From Hyaloperonospora brassicae (taxonomy: Eukaryota > Oomycota > Peronosporomycetes > Peronosporales > Peronosporaceae), in assembly GCA_947650285.1 (NCBI GenBank), contig CANTFL010000561.1, forward strand, positions 110,767 through 174,766: a stretch of DNA of 64,000 nucleotides, in the 5' to 3' direction. Shown in pieces: positions 54,840 through 64,000 of the stretch (position 1 is its first letter; each line of letters starts with the position of its first letter). Below the pieces are notes generated by a model that had not been told where the DNA came from, made no database searches, and saw only the letters and a list, made by a program, of their open reading frames with translations. A program made the position numbers and the translations under genes.

Positions 54840-56199
54840 GCGCAGGCGATGGAAAGTTTCAAAGTGTCTTTGATGGGAAGAAGGGTGAAAAGATCATGCT
54901 CCGACTCCAAGAAGAAGTATCCATACAATTTTAAAGATTGAAAAAAATCACCAATTGTTGATATGGAATACATTATTTGCGAGCATGACAACGTGCATCA
55001 ATTGATTACGAAACCAAAGAAGATGCAATCATGATGGACGAGTAAGAAACGACGTATCAGATAGCGAAACACATGCATCATCGAGGTAAACTATTTGGAC
55101 CGAAGATACATGTGCATGAGATTGGTCATATTCATCCACGCATACCTTGTTCATTCCTCTATTCTTTCCATCCCTTTGAACCCGTAACGTCCTTGTTAGT
55201 CGACAGTCATTTGTAAAAGAAGGAAAAAGTGGTCTGACGCTTCTTGAGTCATGTCAAGTAATGGTCGTCGTCTCAAGATAAGTATACGTGACCCGGAACT
55301 CATTCATCCAGCTTTTGTGGTTTGATACTAGGTTTGTGTAGCTGTCGTCACGGCAAACTCGTTCCGAATTGATGAGATGCGAAAGCGCCTAGCTATCAGG
55401 GCGCACACACAATGCTACCTGGTTGCCTATGGTACGACCCGAGGTGCGTGAGACGACGGATGTTTAGCCAACATCAAAAGTAGCTCCAATGGTGTAGAGT
55501 TGACGGAATGTAATGTATTGCTGTTTCTGGGAGGCGGTCACGTGGATGATTGCGGACACTTGCGATCGATTGCACGCCAACAAATTACGCAATGCGCGTG
55601 GAATGGTTTAGTCGCCACATAGAAAGAAGCACACGGTGGAGGACATGATCCACACTACAGCGTTGCACTTGTGCCAGGTAGCAGATTTCGCGATCAGCAA
55701 TGTAGCGAGTCGAGTATCGGCAAGAAATGGGCGGTATTGTATGTGTGAAATAAACCAAATTGATCTTGTTTTGTTATTCTATGCATGCAATCGATGTGAT
55801 CGTAGAACGAGGAGTAACGCTAAACAAAAAACCTTTTTAATCGTCACGACTCATGTCGACCTGGTCGATCGGTTATTCAACTAACAGGTCGCGCCATGCT
55901 AAAAGTCCTACGTCATCGCCGGTCGATACTCTTCGACACTAGGCCGTTTATGACACTTGAAAAAGACAAGGATTTCTCCACCCAAAGACTGTTAAATGCT
56001 CATACACACAGCTGTATCAGATCGACCGGATTGAGCGACATCGAATGCGTAGCACAATATCTAAGCACTTCATTACACTATATTCTTGACATGGTCCGTC
56101 TACTTGTATGTGTAAAAATCGATCAGTGTATAGGATGCCGCGAAAAGTAGAAGCGACATTTTTGATCGTCCTTTAACACAGCAATCATTACGTTCTCTA
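54840..56199. other. AT-rich intergenic sequence
   Basis: No open stretch above 84 codons and no motif. Marks the right edge of the gene island. Confidence 0.55.
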
Positions 56200-57110
56200 T
56201 CAGCCAGAGAATCGTTCATCGCTAGGTCCCACTTTGGCTGTGCTTATCCGCCGAGGCTGTTCGGCCCAAATTTGACATACTCTCACCGTCTTACGATTCT
56301 TCCAGTAATCCTCATCCGTCGTCGTACGCTTGCCCCGGCACGTTATCTTCGTCCATGTCGATAACGTATTAAGTAGCTCCCGTAGTTCTGCCATTTGTTG
56401 CACCAGCAATACTTTTGTCAGTCGATCCGACATCATAAGGCGCGACTCCACTATCTTCGGTGTCACTATGCCATTTGTCGCATGATCGCATATACGTTTA
56501 TTACGAATATCAACGTGCCTGAAAGTTGACGTATTCCCTTCGGTCTTCAGCTGTCTGATAGCAGCAAGACTGTCCATCAACAATGACATCGGGAGATCCA
56601 CCTTGAGCTCACTCTAGCACATTAACTTTCTTAGTACAAGCAATTTTCTCCCGACGTGCGAGACCGATGCAAACTTGGCCTTCATCGTTAAAAGTGATAC
56701 CTCGGTCTGCTTCTCGCACACCCACTTCACTATAGCACCGTCCATGATCAAACCTTCGAGTGTAACAGCCATGCAGTCTTCATTATCAGCCGCATCGTCC
56801 GAGTCACTCCAAATCGCCAAAATGGACTTGTATTCAATTTTTAAAACATTCATTCCCAGATCCTTAAACTTGGTTGCTATCTTAGTATATAGCGATTCTT
56901 TCGTCAACTTCTGGTCCCTCATGGTAGACTGATGAGTGCGCCGCGTGGCCTTGTGCACTGCAAAGCCGATATCCGGACGCGTACATCTTGCGATCCAAAT
57001 TAATCTGCCCACAAGTGAGTGATATTCGCATATTGTCGGTTCACTTCTTTGTTTCGATAGTGCTATCAGAAACGAAGTGTCCTTCTCCACTAATTTAGCC
57101 TCTTAGCCAA
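56200..57110 (-). mobile_element. Decayed Ty1/Copia RT-RNase H remnant
   Basis: Two minus-strand frames follow each other. 57090-56614 reads YHSLVGRLIWIARCTRPDIG, then SDSDDAADNEDCMAVTLEG and VSLLTMKAKFASVSH; 56601-56200 reads LLMDSLAAIRQLKTEG, HVDIRNKRICDHA and MSDRLTKVLL. These are the RT end and RNase H of a Copia family clearly different from the 17-27 kb cluster. A stop and frame change at about 56605 break it. No LTR found next to it. Confidence 0.85.
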
Positions 57111-57270
57111 TAGGTGCGCACAGACACCATATGCATCCACCAAGCAATAGTTTTCAATCATTTCCTCTATTGTAGCTTCTTAGTTCATCATGTACGCGTA
57201 TTCGTCGCCACCGATTCCGGTGGCTGGGTGGACAAGCACCGGCATCGGCACCGAGAGGTACGCAAATTGT

Positions 57271-57351
57271 AGCGGGGCACTGTCGACTACGTACTGGTTG
57301 ACCAGTACGGAGTATACTTACACTGACAACAGTGGTCGACAGTGCCCTGCT
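57271..57351. repeat. Nested inverted repeat beside the Gypsy LTR
   Basis: Outer arms AGCGGGGCACTGTCGA (57271-57286) and TCGACAGTGCCCTGCT (57336-57351) pair at 15 of 16 positions. Inside, GTACTGGT-TG-ACCAGTAC (57291-57308) is a perfect hairpin. It ends four bases before the Gypsy LTR. Could be a small palindromic element, a remnant of another LTR, or the insertion site. Confidence 0.6.
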
Positions 57352-57354
57352 AGG

Positions 57355-57706
57355 TGTTGAAGGAACACAGAGGAAGTAAAGGAGACTAAGTAGTCAGACT
57401 AGTCTCTGGTAAAAGTAAAACTGTATTAGTATAATTAAGTCCTATAACTTCTTGAATCTCTGTTGTCCTGACTTAATTATACTAATGTAACTAAATGTAT
57501 GATGACGTCTACTCACCACCCATTGCGCGCATCTAGCAGCGATTGGTGGGTTAATATCATCACGATATCAACCAATGAGTAGACCCTTCGGTCATCCCAA
57601 CAATATCACCATGTCTGTGATATTGTTAAAAGAATATTCGACGTAATATTCGTTATTGTCAAATTGTTCTTAATGGCAATTTCATGTAACGGGCTACCCC
57701 GTTACA
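57355..57706 (-). repeat. Gypsy 3' LTR (about 352 bp)
   Basis: On the element strand it starts TGTAACGGGGTAGCCCGTTACA, a palindromic terminus, right after a purine tract, and ends CCTTCAACA. TG...CA ends are present. Limits are by inspection only since the partner LTR is not in the window. The start could be 3 nt further right (TGATGTAAC). Confidence 0.65.
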
Positions 57707-57845
57707 TCATCCCTCCCTCATCTGATAGTCACTGTGTGACTATCGAAAACTTGGTGGCCACCCGTTGGACACCAGTGGGACAGAAGCAACTTGTTTGGTC
57801 AGACCCATTCACTTCTGACCCTGCCTCGCATAGTTAACATGTCTG

Positions 57846-59438
57846 ATGCGAGGTGATTCGAAGACCACACAGCCTGCTGCTGTGCCAGCCTATGCGGCAG
57901 ACGCTCCTTCGTCTGCTGCTTGTTCTCCGTCTGCAGCAGAAGGTGCTGCAGACGCACGCGGTATCGCATCACGTGCACATTATGACCTTGACAATAAGGT
58001 CATCAATTCTGGCGAGTCAGACGTGCCTGACTCGCGCAACGTTCCAGAGTCATCCCGATCACCAGTGGTGCCTCATCGTTCGTCAAGAGCACTGTCGAAC
58101 GAGCGGACTCGTGAAATGCAACACAGTCTGTTCGGCAGTGATGATGAATTCTGTGGTGAGGAATACTATGCCTCACCAGCATCAACTCGTGCTTCCCCGC
58201 AAGAGCGTGATGACGATGGCGACAGCCGTCGTCATTCAGAAAGCCGTGGTACCGAAACAGGTACCACATTGAAGCGTGGTGAGCTCAAGCCGTGGCGCTT
58301 GCCCGACCAGCTCATCGATAGCCTGTCTCACGAGACAAGCCAGCACCATTGAATTCCATTATTCGATGCAACTGAGCTTCATGGCTAAAGTCCCAGCGCA
58401 GGAAACTTCCGCGCTGAAGAAGACTTCTATCTCGATGCCTTCTTTAGGCAATCGATGGTACAATGGCAACCAAAAGCGTGACATGAACTCGCTTTTGGCT
58501 GCGTGGAACGCCTTCGTCCAAAATGTCAAGAATTTCGGACGAGAAGGGTGGCTTAAGAAGCTTGAGGCGATACGCATCAAGTTCGAAAAGCGAACGCCAA
58601 CCGGTGCAAGGCACCGGCTGCATCTTTTGCCGAGTGAGGTCAGGAATTCCTTGCCTCACTTGGGGAGACCCTTGTGCGAGTTGCGTTGACAACTTGCAGC
58701 GTGCACATAGGGATGTGTATTTTCTAAGTTCGCCCTGAGGAAGGGCATAAATCTCGGCTGAGATGCGGGACGCGATTGCAAACTTGCAATCCGTCTACAA
58801 GCGCCAAAAGTGCGTGTTTACCGATGGGACCTCGGGCCAATCGGATGAGTCTCGTCATACTGGTGGACGAGACCTTCAACGTCAGCCATCAGCTGGGAAC
58901 GAGGTTCCCAGCTGTCAAAGGAAGGTGGGTACCCACGCCACCGGACGAGGTAACTCGTCCTTGATTCTAAATCGCCACGGTGGTTCAAGATACGCTCCAT
59001 AAGAAAGCGTTGACCACCGTGGGAATCCACCAGTATTTTCGGTGGCGGTGGAAAGACAAGGTCCGGCTCAGCCGCCGGGCCTGCACGAGACTATGGGTAA
59101 CCACGAGCGTTACCTGATCGAGCTGAGGGAGGACGTCGAGCACGAGTACAACCGACGGCACGCCTTGCAGTCGGACAGTGCGACGTCTTCGTGCCGATCG
59201 GGAGAAGGACCGATCGGAATTTGCGTTCGCTCAGCTTGAGAGCGAACGCGAGAAGCATCGTTTGCGCGACGAGCTAGAGGCGGCTCGTCGCGAGACCGCG
59301 TCGCTGAAGGACCAACTTCAGTGTTTGTTCCGTGACCACAAGAATCTTTTGGGGATTCTTGAGCGCGCCGGTTATCTTCATTCTCGCAAGAGGCCTCATA
59401 TTGATGGAACGGGCGTAGACGACCAACATAAAACGTAG
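57846..59438 (+). pseudogene. Antisense ORF series in the Gypsy 3' region
   Basis: On the strand opposite to pol, starting 140 bp inside the 3' LTR, a 168-codon frame (57846-58352) begins MRGDSKTTQPAAVPAYAADA and ends in KPWRLPDQLIDSLSHE. It is rich in Ala, Ser and acidic residues (SLFGSDDEFCGEEYY). Further plus-strand segments in shifted frames follow: LEAIRIKFEKRTPTGARHR and CVDNLQRAHRDVYFLSS (58555-58735), MRDAIANLQSVYKRQKC (58763), MGNHERYLIELREDVEHEYN (59093), and a strong coiled coil REKHRLRDELEAARRETASL (59178-59438) ending LLGILERAGYLHSRKRP. Together they look like one decayed gag-like or coiled-coil gene, partly overlapping the chromodomain and integrase tail on the other strand. Its function is unknown. 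Confidence 0.45.
58818..59030 (-). pseudogene. Gypsy integrase chromodomain
   Basis: RFLMERILNHR, TSYLVRWRGYPPSFDSWEP and DVEGLVHQYDETHPI form a chromodomain with its aromatic and WRGY/W-EP signature. In chromoviruses it sits at the integrase C terminus and steers insertion toward particular chromatin. In this copy a frame change separates it from the integrase linker upstream. Confidence 0.85.
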
Positions 59439-59452
59439 GATGCGTGCGCATC

Positions 59453-60790
59453 CTACGAGGCAATTCGATCGTGTATGCATTGCCCTTGCGATGAAACACA
59501 CGAAATGGACCAATGTACTTCGAGTATTTTACTGCCGACACTAGTGACTGCATAACCAGGTAATTTTACCGTAGACAATCGTACTAGGTCTTTAACCTTA
59601 AATGAAAGATTATTTGCTCTTCCATTCTTTTCTGCGTTCCATTTCTGGCGGTCCACCGCATTTGCGATGGATTCCTGTACAAAACGGACTACCGCCTCTC
59701 GAGTCAGCAGGAAGTTCTCTGCTGACTCGTTCTTTTGTCTTTCAGTGCGCTTCGTGCGCACTGCTAAGAGATCGTTCTCTTCTTCAACGAGGGTGTCCTT
59801 CTTCCTCGCTGGCATTGTCGTTGACGATGCTGAATATCCCAGCATCGTCATCATTGTCTGATGTAGCAGCAGCGTCATCGCTACTGCTAAGCTCGATTTC
59901 CTCGATGTCGACGTTGTCGACATCGGCATCAAACGTATCGGTGTTAGCGGTGATACGTGATGAGCAAGAGCCAAAACGGTTTTTGCTCGAGCGATTCCCT
60001 CCCCCCTTAACTCAGAGTCACTCTGTATGAGGGCGGGAATACGCGGGTGGTGTAAGCCATTGACGTAGAACGGTGTATGAGTTGTGGACGCATGCACGAA
60101 ATTGTTGATGGCAAATTCGACCATCGGCAAGAACTCGCCCCAACTCGAAAACGAGTGGACGTATCCACGAGAGAATTTCTTCGAGGACACGGTTCGCTCG
60201 TTCAGTCTACGCATCCGTTTCGGGATGATCGGAGGTTGAAATCTTCAACCGTGTTCCTAATGTGCGGAACACGGATTGCCAAAACGCCGCCGTGAACCGA
60301 GGGTCACGGTCGGATACGAGTTCACGGGGTAAACGGTGGAGTCGAAACACAGTGTCGATGAAGACACGACGCACAGCCGTGGGCATTGATCGATTCTAGG
60401 ACTGCAGCAAGATGCACCATCTTGCTGAATCGATCAACAAACACAAGAATACCATTATTCTTGTGAGCGTCTTCGGGAAACCCGAAGACGAAGTCCATGG
60501 AAACGGACTCCCAGCACTCTGCCGGGACCGGCAGAGGTTGCAATGGCGCACGGGATGAAGGGCTAGGCTTCACCCGTTGACAGACCTCGCAAGCACGTAT
60601 ATACTTGCGGACAAACTGATACTGGCGGGGCCAGTAAAAGTCACGACTGACCGTGAGGTAAGTCTTTTCTCGGCCACGGTGCCCGCCAGACGGCGCATCA
60701 TGACATTCGTACATGATGCGTAAACGCAAATCATCATGAGCGGGAACGACGACACGAGGCGTGTCGTCGACAACAGCTGTATAGTACAGC
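59453..60790 (-). pseudogene. Gypsy integrase, frameshifted
   Basis: The zinc-binding part is HDAPSGGHRGREKTY ... RACEVCQRVK (H-H-C-C), followed by the first catalytic Asp in SVSMDFVFGFP, in the frame 60792-60322. The second catalytic block SDRDPRFTAAFW and the third (TERANRVLEE) are readable at about 60310-60190 in another frame, with a TAG inside. The frame 60214-59453 then gives LPMVEFAINNFVHASTTHTP and the GPF module KYIGPFRVFHRKGNAYTIEL (about 59520), extended to 59110 by a charged linker. Confidence 0.85.
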
Positions 60791-60987
60791 AAGCCGTTGC
60801 GAGTACGTATACCGATCCGAAGAGGATCGGTACAAGGCCGGTAAATTCGTCAAGTATTTTCGGGATGGATTTGCAAGATAATCCATCAATCGGAGGAGAT
60901 TCATGATCTCCTGCGTATGCCTTCCGTACATCGTCAAGTAAACGGCTGACGACGGAACACTGACTGGACAGTGTCGCAACAATGGGC

Positions 60988-62412
60988 TTAGGCCTCACTG
61001 TTGACTTGGGTCGTTAACTTGAAGTCGGGCCGGCGTGATAACGCATCAGCGACGACAATAAGTCGTCCTGGCTTGTACTCCACGGAGGAGTTATACTCCG
61101 CGAAGAAGGACATCCACCTCGCCATCCTTTGCGAGAGGGTTGGACTGTTTACGGCCGTGCGTAGTGACGCATGGTCCGTATAGACGATAAACGGTCTATC
61201 TCCCAAGAGATAGACCCGGAACTTAGCCAGCGCATACTTCATGGCAAGTAGTTCCTTGTCATGCACTGGATAATTGCGTTCAGCTGGTTGCAGCTGACGC
61301 GATTGATAGCAGACGACGCACTCTGCACCGTCTGTGTCACAATCCATCAACGCACAGCCGATAGCAAAATCGCTGGCGTCACAGACCACATGAAAAGGTC
61401 TGTCCTGATCTGCAATCGCCCATCTTGGCGATTGCATCAAGCTTTTCTTTATACGTTCAAAGCAGCGCTGGCAGTCAGCGTTCCATGACCACTTCACATC
61501 TTTCTTGAGCAAGCAAGAAAGATGAACAGTCATCTCGGCGTAATTGCGCGAGTACTTGTGCAAGTACGCCGCTAGTCCAATGAACTTCCTTAGTCCCTTG
61601 ACATCGACTGGCACTGGCCAGTCGGTGATCGCCTTGATATTTTCGGGATCAGGGCGTACGCCGTGTTTGCCGACGATGCACCCAAGAAGTGGTATTTCGT
61701 TTGCCGCAAATATACACTTCTTGAGGTTGGCATACAACTTATGTTTGCGCATAAATTGAAGAACCTGACGAACGTGAGTTCTGTGAACCTCAACGTCCGT
61801 CCTTCCGTCCATAACCCGGCTATGGACGAACACATCATCGAAGTAGCTCGGTGCGAAGTCTCGCACCGGTATCAACAGATCTGTAACACATCTGTTGAAT
61901 GTTGCAGGGGCATTACTAAGACCATATGGAATCAGTAGCCACTCTTACAACATACCGCTGGGGGTGCTCACTGCCGTGTACGGAACATCCCGTTCACGCA
62001 TGAGGATTTGATAGAATCCGTCCATCAGATCCATGAACGAAAAGATGGTACTCTTTGACATACCATCTATGATTACGTCCTTTCTTGGTATCGGCTTCTG
62101 GGCCGGTACCGTTGTAGCATTCAACTAGTTGAATGCGTGCACTATCCGCCATCCTCCTGTGGACTTTTGCACACAGAAGGTCGGAGAGCTGTGAGTGGAT
62201 GTCGGGTCCCTCACATGGCCCGCTGCTAAGCAATCGGCAAAGAACTTGTCGATCGCTAATACTTGCTCACGAGGCAGTGGCCACTGCTTCATGACACAAT
62301 ATTTCGAGCCCGGTTTAAGCTCGATCTCGTGTCGAGTGCCTTTGTAATTAGGCAACTCGCAAGGCACGGGTTCAGGGAACACATCCTTGAATTCGATCAA
62401 ATCCTCATACAA
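60988..62412 (-). pseudogene. Gypsy reverse transcriptase-RNase H with in-frame stops
   Basis: HEIELKPGSKYCVMKQWPLP opens the RT; GGWRIVHAFN is followed by a TAG at 62122. FMDLMDGFYQILMRERDVPY carries the first catalytic Asp. A TAA is at 61945 (before EWLLIPYGLSNAPATFNRC). SYFDDVFVHS is the catalytic Asp pair, with Phe in place of Tyr. Then GKHGVRPDPENIKAITDWPV, IGLAAYLHKYSRNYAE, RNase H HVVCDASDFAIGCAL, and VEYKPGRLIVVADALSRRPD. Apart from the stops the frame looks whole. Confidence 0.88.
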
Positions 62413-62445
62413 AAGATTTGCCTGAAGCGACTTCCAGGATTGAGA

Positions 62446-63459
62446 TTAATATCTCCTGATCCGAGTCTTCTCATCGATGACGCTCTCGTCCATCGATGAA
62501 CTGCTGAGAACCCTCTCGGTCTCAGTAAATACCGTTGACGATCGAATATCGGTAACGTACTCGTCCTCCGCGACGAGTACACAGATCTGCTTGACTTTGC
62601 TACTACGCAGATCACGCAAGAACCGTTTCGATTCTAGCTTCGGCAGTTGAATTGTCTCCGAAGTTAACTTCGGAGGCGCAACCAGATCAAGCGTGTAAGC
62701 GCTTACGCTTGATCCATCATGAATTAAGACATTCAGTGTCTCGATTACCTCCTGGAAAATCACTTACTTAGGATCTGGGAGAGCTTTCTCCACAATGTAG
62801 TGATCATCTACACTGTGTTCTTGTACAGTCGTGCTAACGACCGTACCACAAGTGAGGCCATCGCACTCACTCGTAGTACACCCAAGTGAGTGTGGGATTT
62901 CAAGATATTTGTCAGGTGGATATCTGAGGAATAAGTAGCAAGTATCGTAACCGATCGATACTGACAACTCACCCTTGGCTCGTATTTTCTGAGTCAAGGC
63001 AACCCTAAGATGACGTCAGAACTTGTCATCTAGGTCAAGCACGATAAAATCATCATCGTACTGTTCGCCTTGTAACGTGTAGTGGATTCCAACTACACTT
63101 TTCTTCACAGTTGTCGATGCGCCTGTCGCTAGGCGCACCGTCATCTTTGTTGTAGGGATCACCCGCTCCACGAAGTTACAACTTCCTGCGTCTAGCGACT
63201 GGCGACGAACAAAATTGCTCGATGCCCCACAGTAAACTAGGGCGCGAAGGGACAAGTCTTTTGTCACTTCTAACTTCAAGGTGATGAGAGACACCTCATT
63301 ACCAGGTGCAGAGACACACAGAGACTGCGTGTCGGGAGCAACCTTCGTCAAGAGATTTGCCAATTCTCTTGATGTTGCTGGGTCAGTAGGACGCTCCGCC
63401 CCTACTGATCCAGACCGTTTTTTGATGTTCACTTCGCTGTTGCGACTTCGCAACAACAA
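62446..63459 (-). pseudogene. Gypsy protease and linker, catalytic Asp lost
   Basis: LRALVYCGASSNFVRRQSL is the retroviral-type protease active site, where family members have D-[CST]-G-A; here Asp is Tyr (TAC at 63232-63234). Downstream the flap and VILGLP region is frameshifted at about 63014, and the usual Trp after GLP is a TGA. The frames 62997-62764 and 62763-62446 continue as linker toward RT. Confidence 0.8.
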
Positions 63460-63479
63460 CGGACCTTAGCCCTCCAGTT

Positions 63480-64000
63480 CTTCTTGCTGGTGGGTGAATA
63501 CTGCGCTCAGCACCACGAGGTAATGAGCGGGGGACACTGCATTTGTATGCATAATGTCCCGACTAGTGACAGCGATGGCATATCACCATTCGCTTGTCGT
63601 TCATAGGGCGAGGTTTCTCGCCCTCGACTTGTCAGAGGTCCATTGGTTCTGGACCTCCGACTGCTAATCGTCTCTGTGGACGATGCGGGGTCAACGTAGC
63701 GTGAGACTGTCTCACGCTATAATCTTCTTGCTCCGCTGCGAATATTGCCACTGAGAGCGTCTCTAGCTTTCCGCGGAACAGGTGGTCCCAAACGAGACCG
63801 TCTGAAAGCCCTTAAATAAAGATTGTGATTAACACAAACTCACTCACAGGGTTCACTACCAGGCAGCTTGCAAGGTAGCGTACATGTTGGGCGTAAGCGT
63901 GAACCTTACTCTTACCCTGCTTGAGTTGCAGGAGCTCCGAAAGAGTCATGAACTCTGCTCTGGACGGCTCGAACGTCTCACTAAGCAGGGCCTTGAAGAT
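63480..64000 (-). pseudogene. Gypsy gag, C-terminal part (continues past the window)
   Basis: FEPSRAEFMTLSELLQLKQG, KVHAYAQHVRYLASC and GLSDGLVWDHLFRGKLETL are strong matches to the retrotransposon gag domain, then GGPEPMDL and a CCHC knuckle (CHRC ... SGHYAYKC, about 63545-63590). A TAA interrupts the first block (about 63818) and a TAG lies inside the knuckle. Confidence 0.82.

Larger units (their letters stand above)
57355..64000 (-). mobile_element. Chromodomain Ty3/Gypsy retrotransposon, 3' LTR to gag (5' end outside window)
   Basis: Read on the minus strand: gag (64000-63480), protease (63459-63016), RT and RNase H (62412-60988), integrase (60792-59453), chromodomain (59030-58818), a 3' region, a polypurine tract (GAGGGAGGG, about 57710-57720) and the LTR (57706-57355). 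RT before integrase defines Gypsy and the chromodomain defines chromoviruses. Stops and a few frameshifts inactivate this copy. The right LTR and most of gag lie beyond the window. Confidence 0.9.

Overview
The window looks like a chromosomal piece of a filamentous oomycete, probably Peronosporales (Phytophthora or downy mildew); this is an inference. Support: intron-poor, GC-rich host genes with short 44-262 bp introns, tightly packed neighbours with short intergenic gaps, and long AT-richer stretches full of decayed LTR and LINE retroelements. No prokaryotic operons, rRNA or tRNA genes were seen.

Layout. (1) 1-5.3 kb: wrecked non-LTR (LINE) element on the plus strand with endonuclease, reverse transcriptase and C-terminal pieces in different frames. 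(2) 5.3-17.3 kb: AT-rich repeat graveyard; I recognise a decayed Ty3/Gypsy element (6.2-8.65 kb) and a decayed Ty1/Copia element (13.26-14.43 kb), otherwise nothing. (3) 17.3-27.0 kb: young, tandem Ty1/Copia cluster on the minus strand. Three nearly identical 481-bp LTRs separate a full-length copy A, a copy C whose interior is replaced by about 0.8 kb of GC-rich gene-like DNA, and a truncated, chimeric copy B. The primer binding site matches the anticodon arm of initiator tRNA-Met, and the gag ATG lies inside it. (4) 27.1-54.8 kb: gene island with, in order, an ARMT1-like DUF89 phosphatase (-), eEF1A (-), an RMD1/DUF155 protein (-), an NTF2-like/C2/tail-anchored protein (+), a coiled-coil Nudix hydrolase (-), RNA polymerase subunit RPB9 (-), exportin-7 (+), guanine deaminase (-), a ZIP11 zinc transporter (+) and a membrane-anchored serine carboxypeptidase (-). 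(5) 54.8-57.2 kb: AT-rich sequence and a second decayed Copia RNase H piece. (6) 57.35-64.0 kb: a large chromodomain Ty3/Gypsy element on the minus strand running off the right edge, with an ORF series on the opposite strand at its 3' end.

The host genes are housekeeping functions (translation, transcription, nuclear transport, purine catabolism, zinc transport, metabolite repair) and form no evident pathway. Guanine deaminase and ZIP11 share a 181-bp divergent promoter. The most unusual features are in the mobile DNA: half-tRNA priming with a start codon built into the primer site, a pol III-type A/B-box module inside the LTRs, capture of gene-like DNA between two LTRs, a template-switch chimera, and an antisense ORF overlapping the Gypsy integrase tail and chromodomain.
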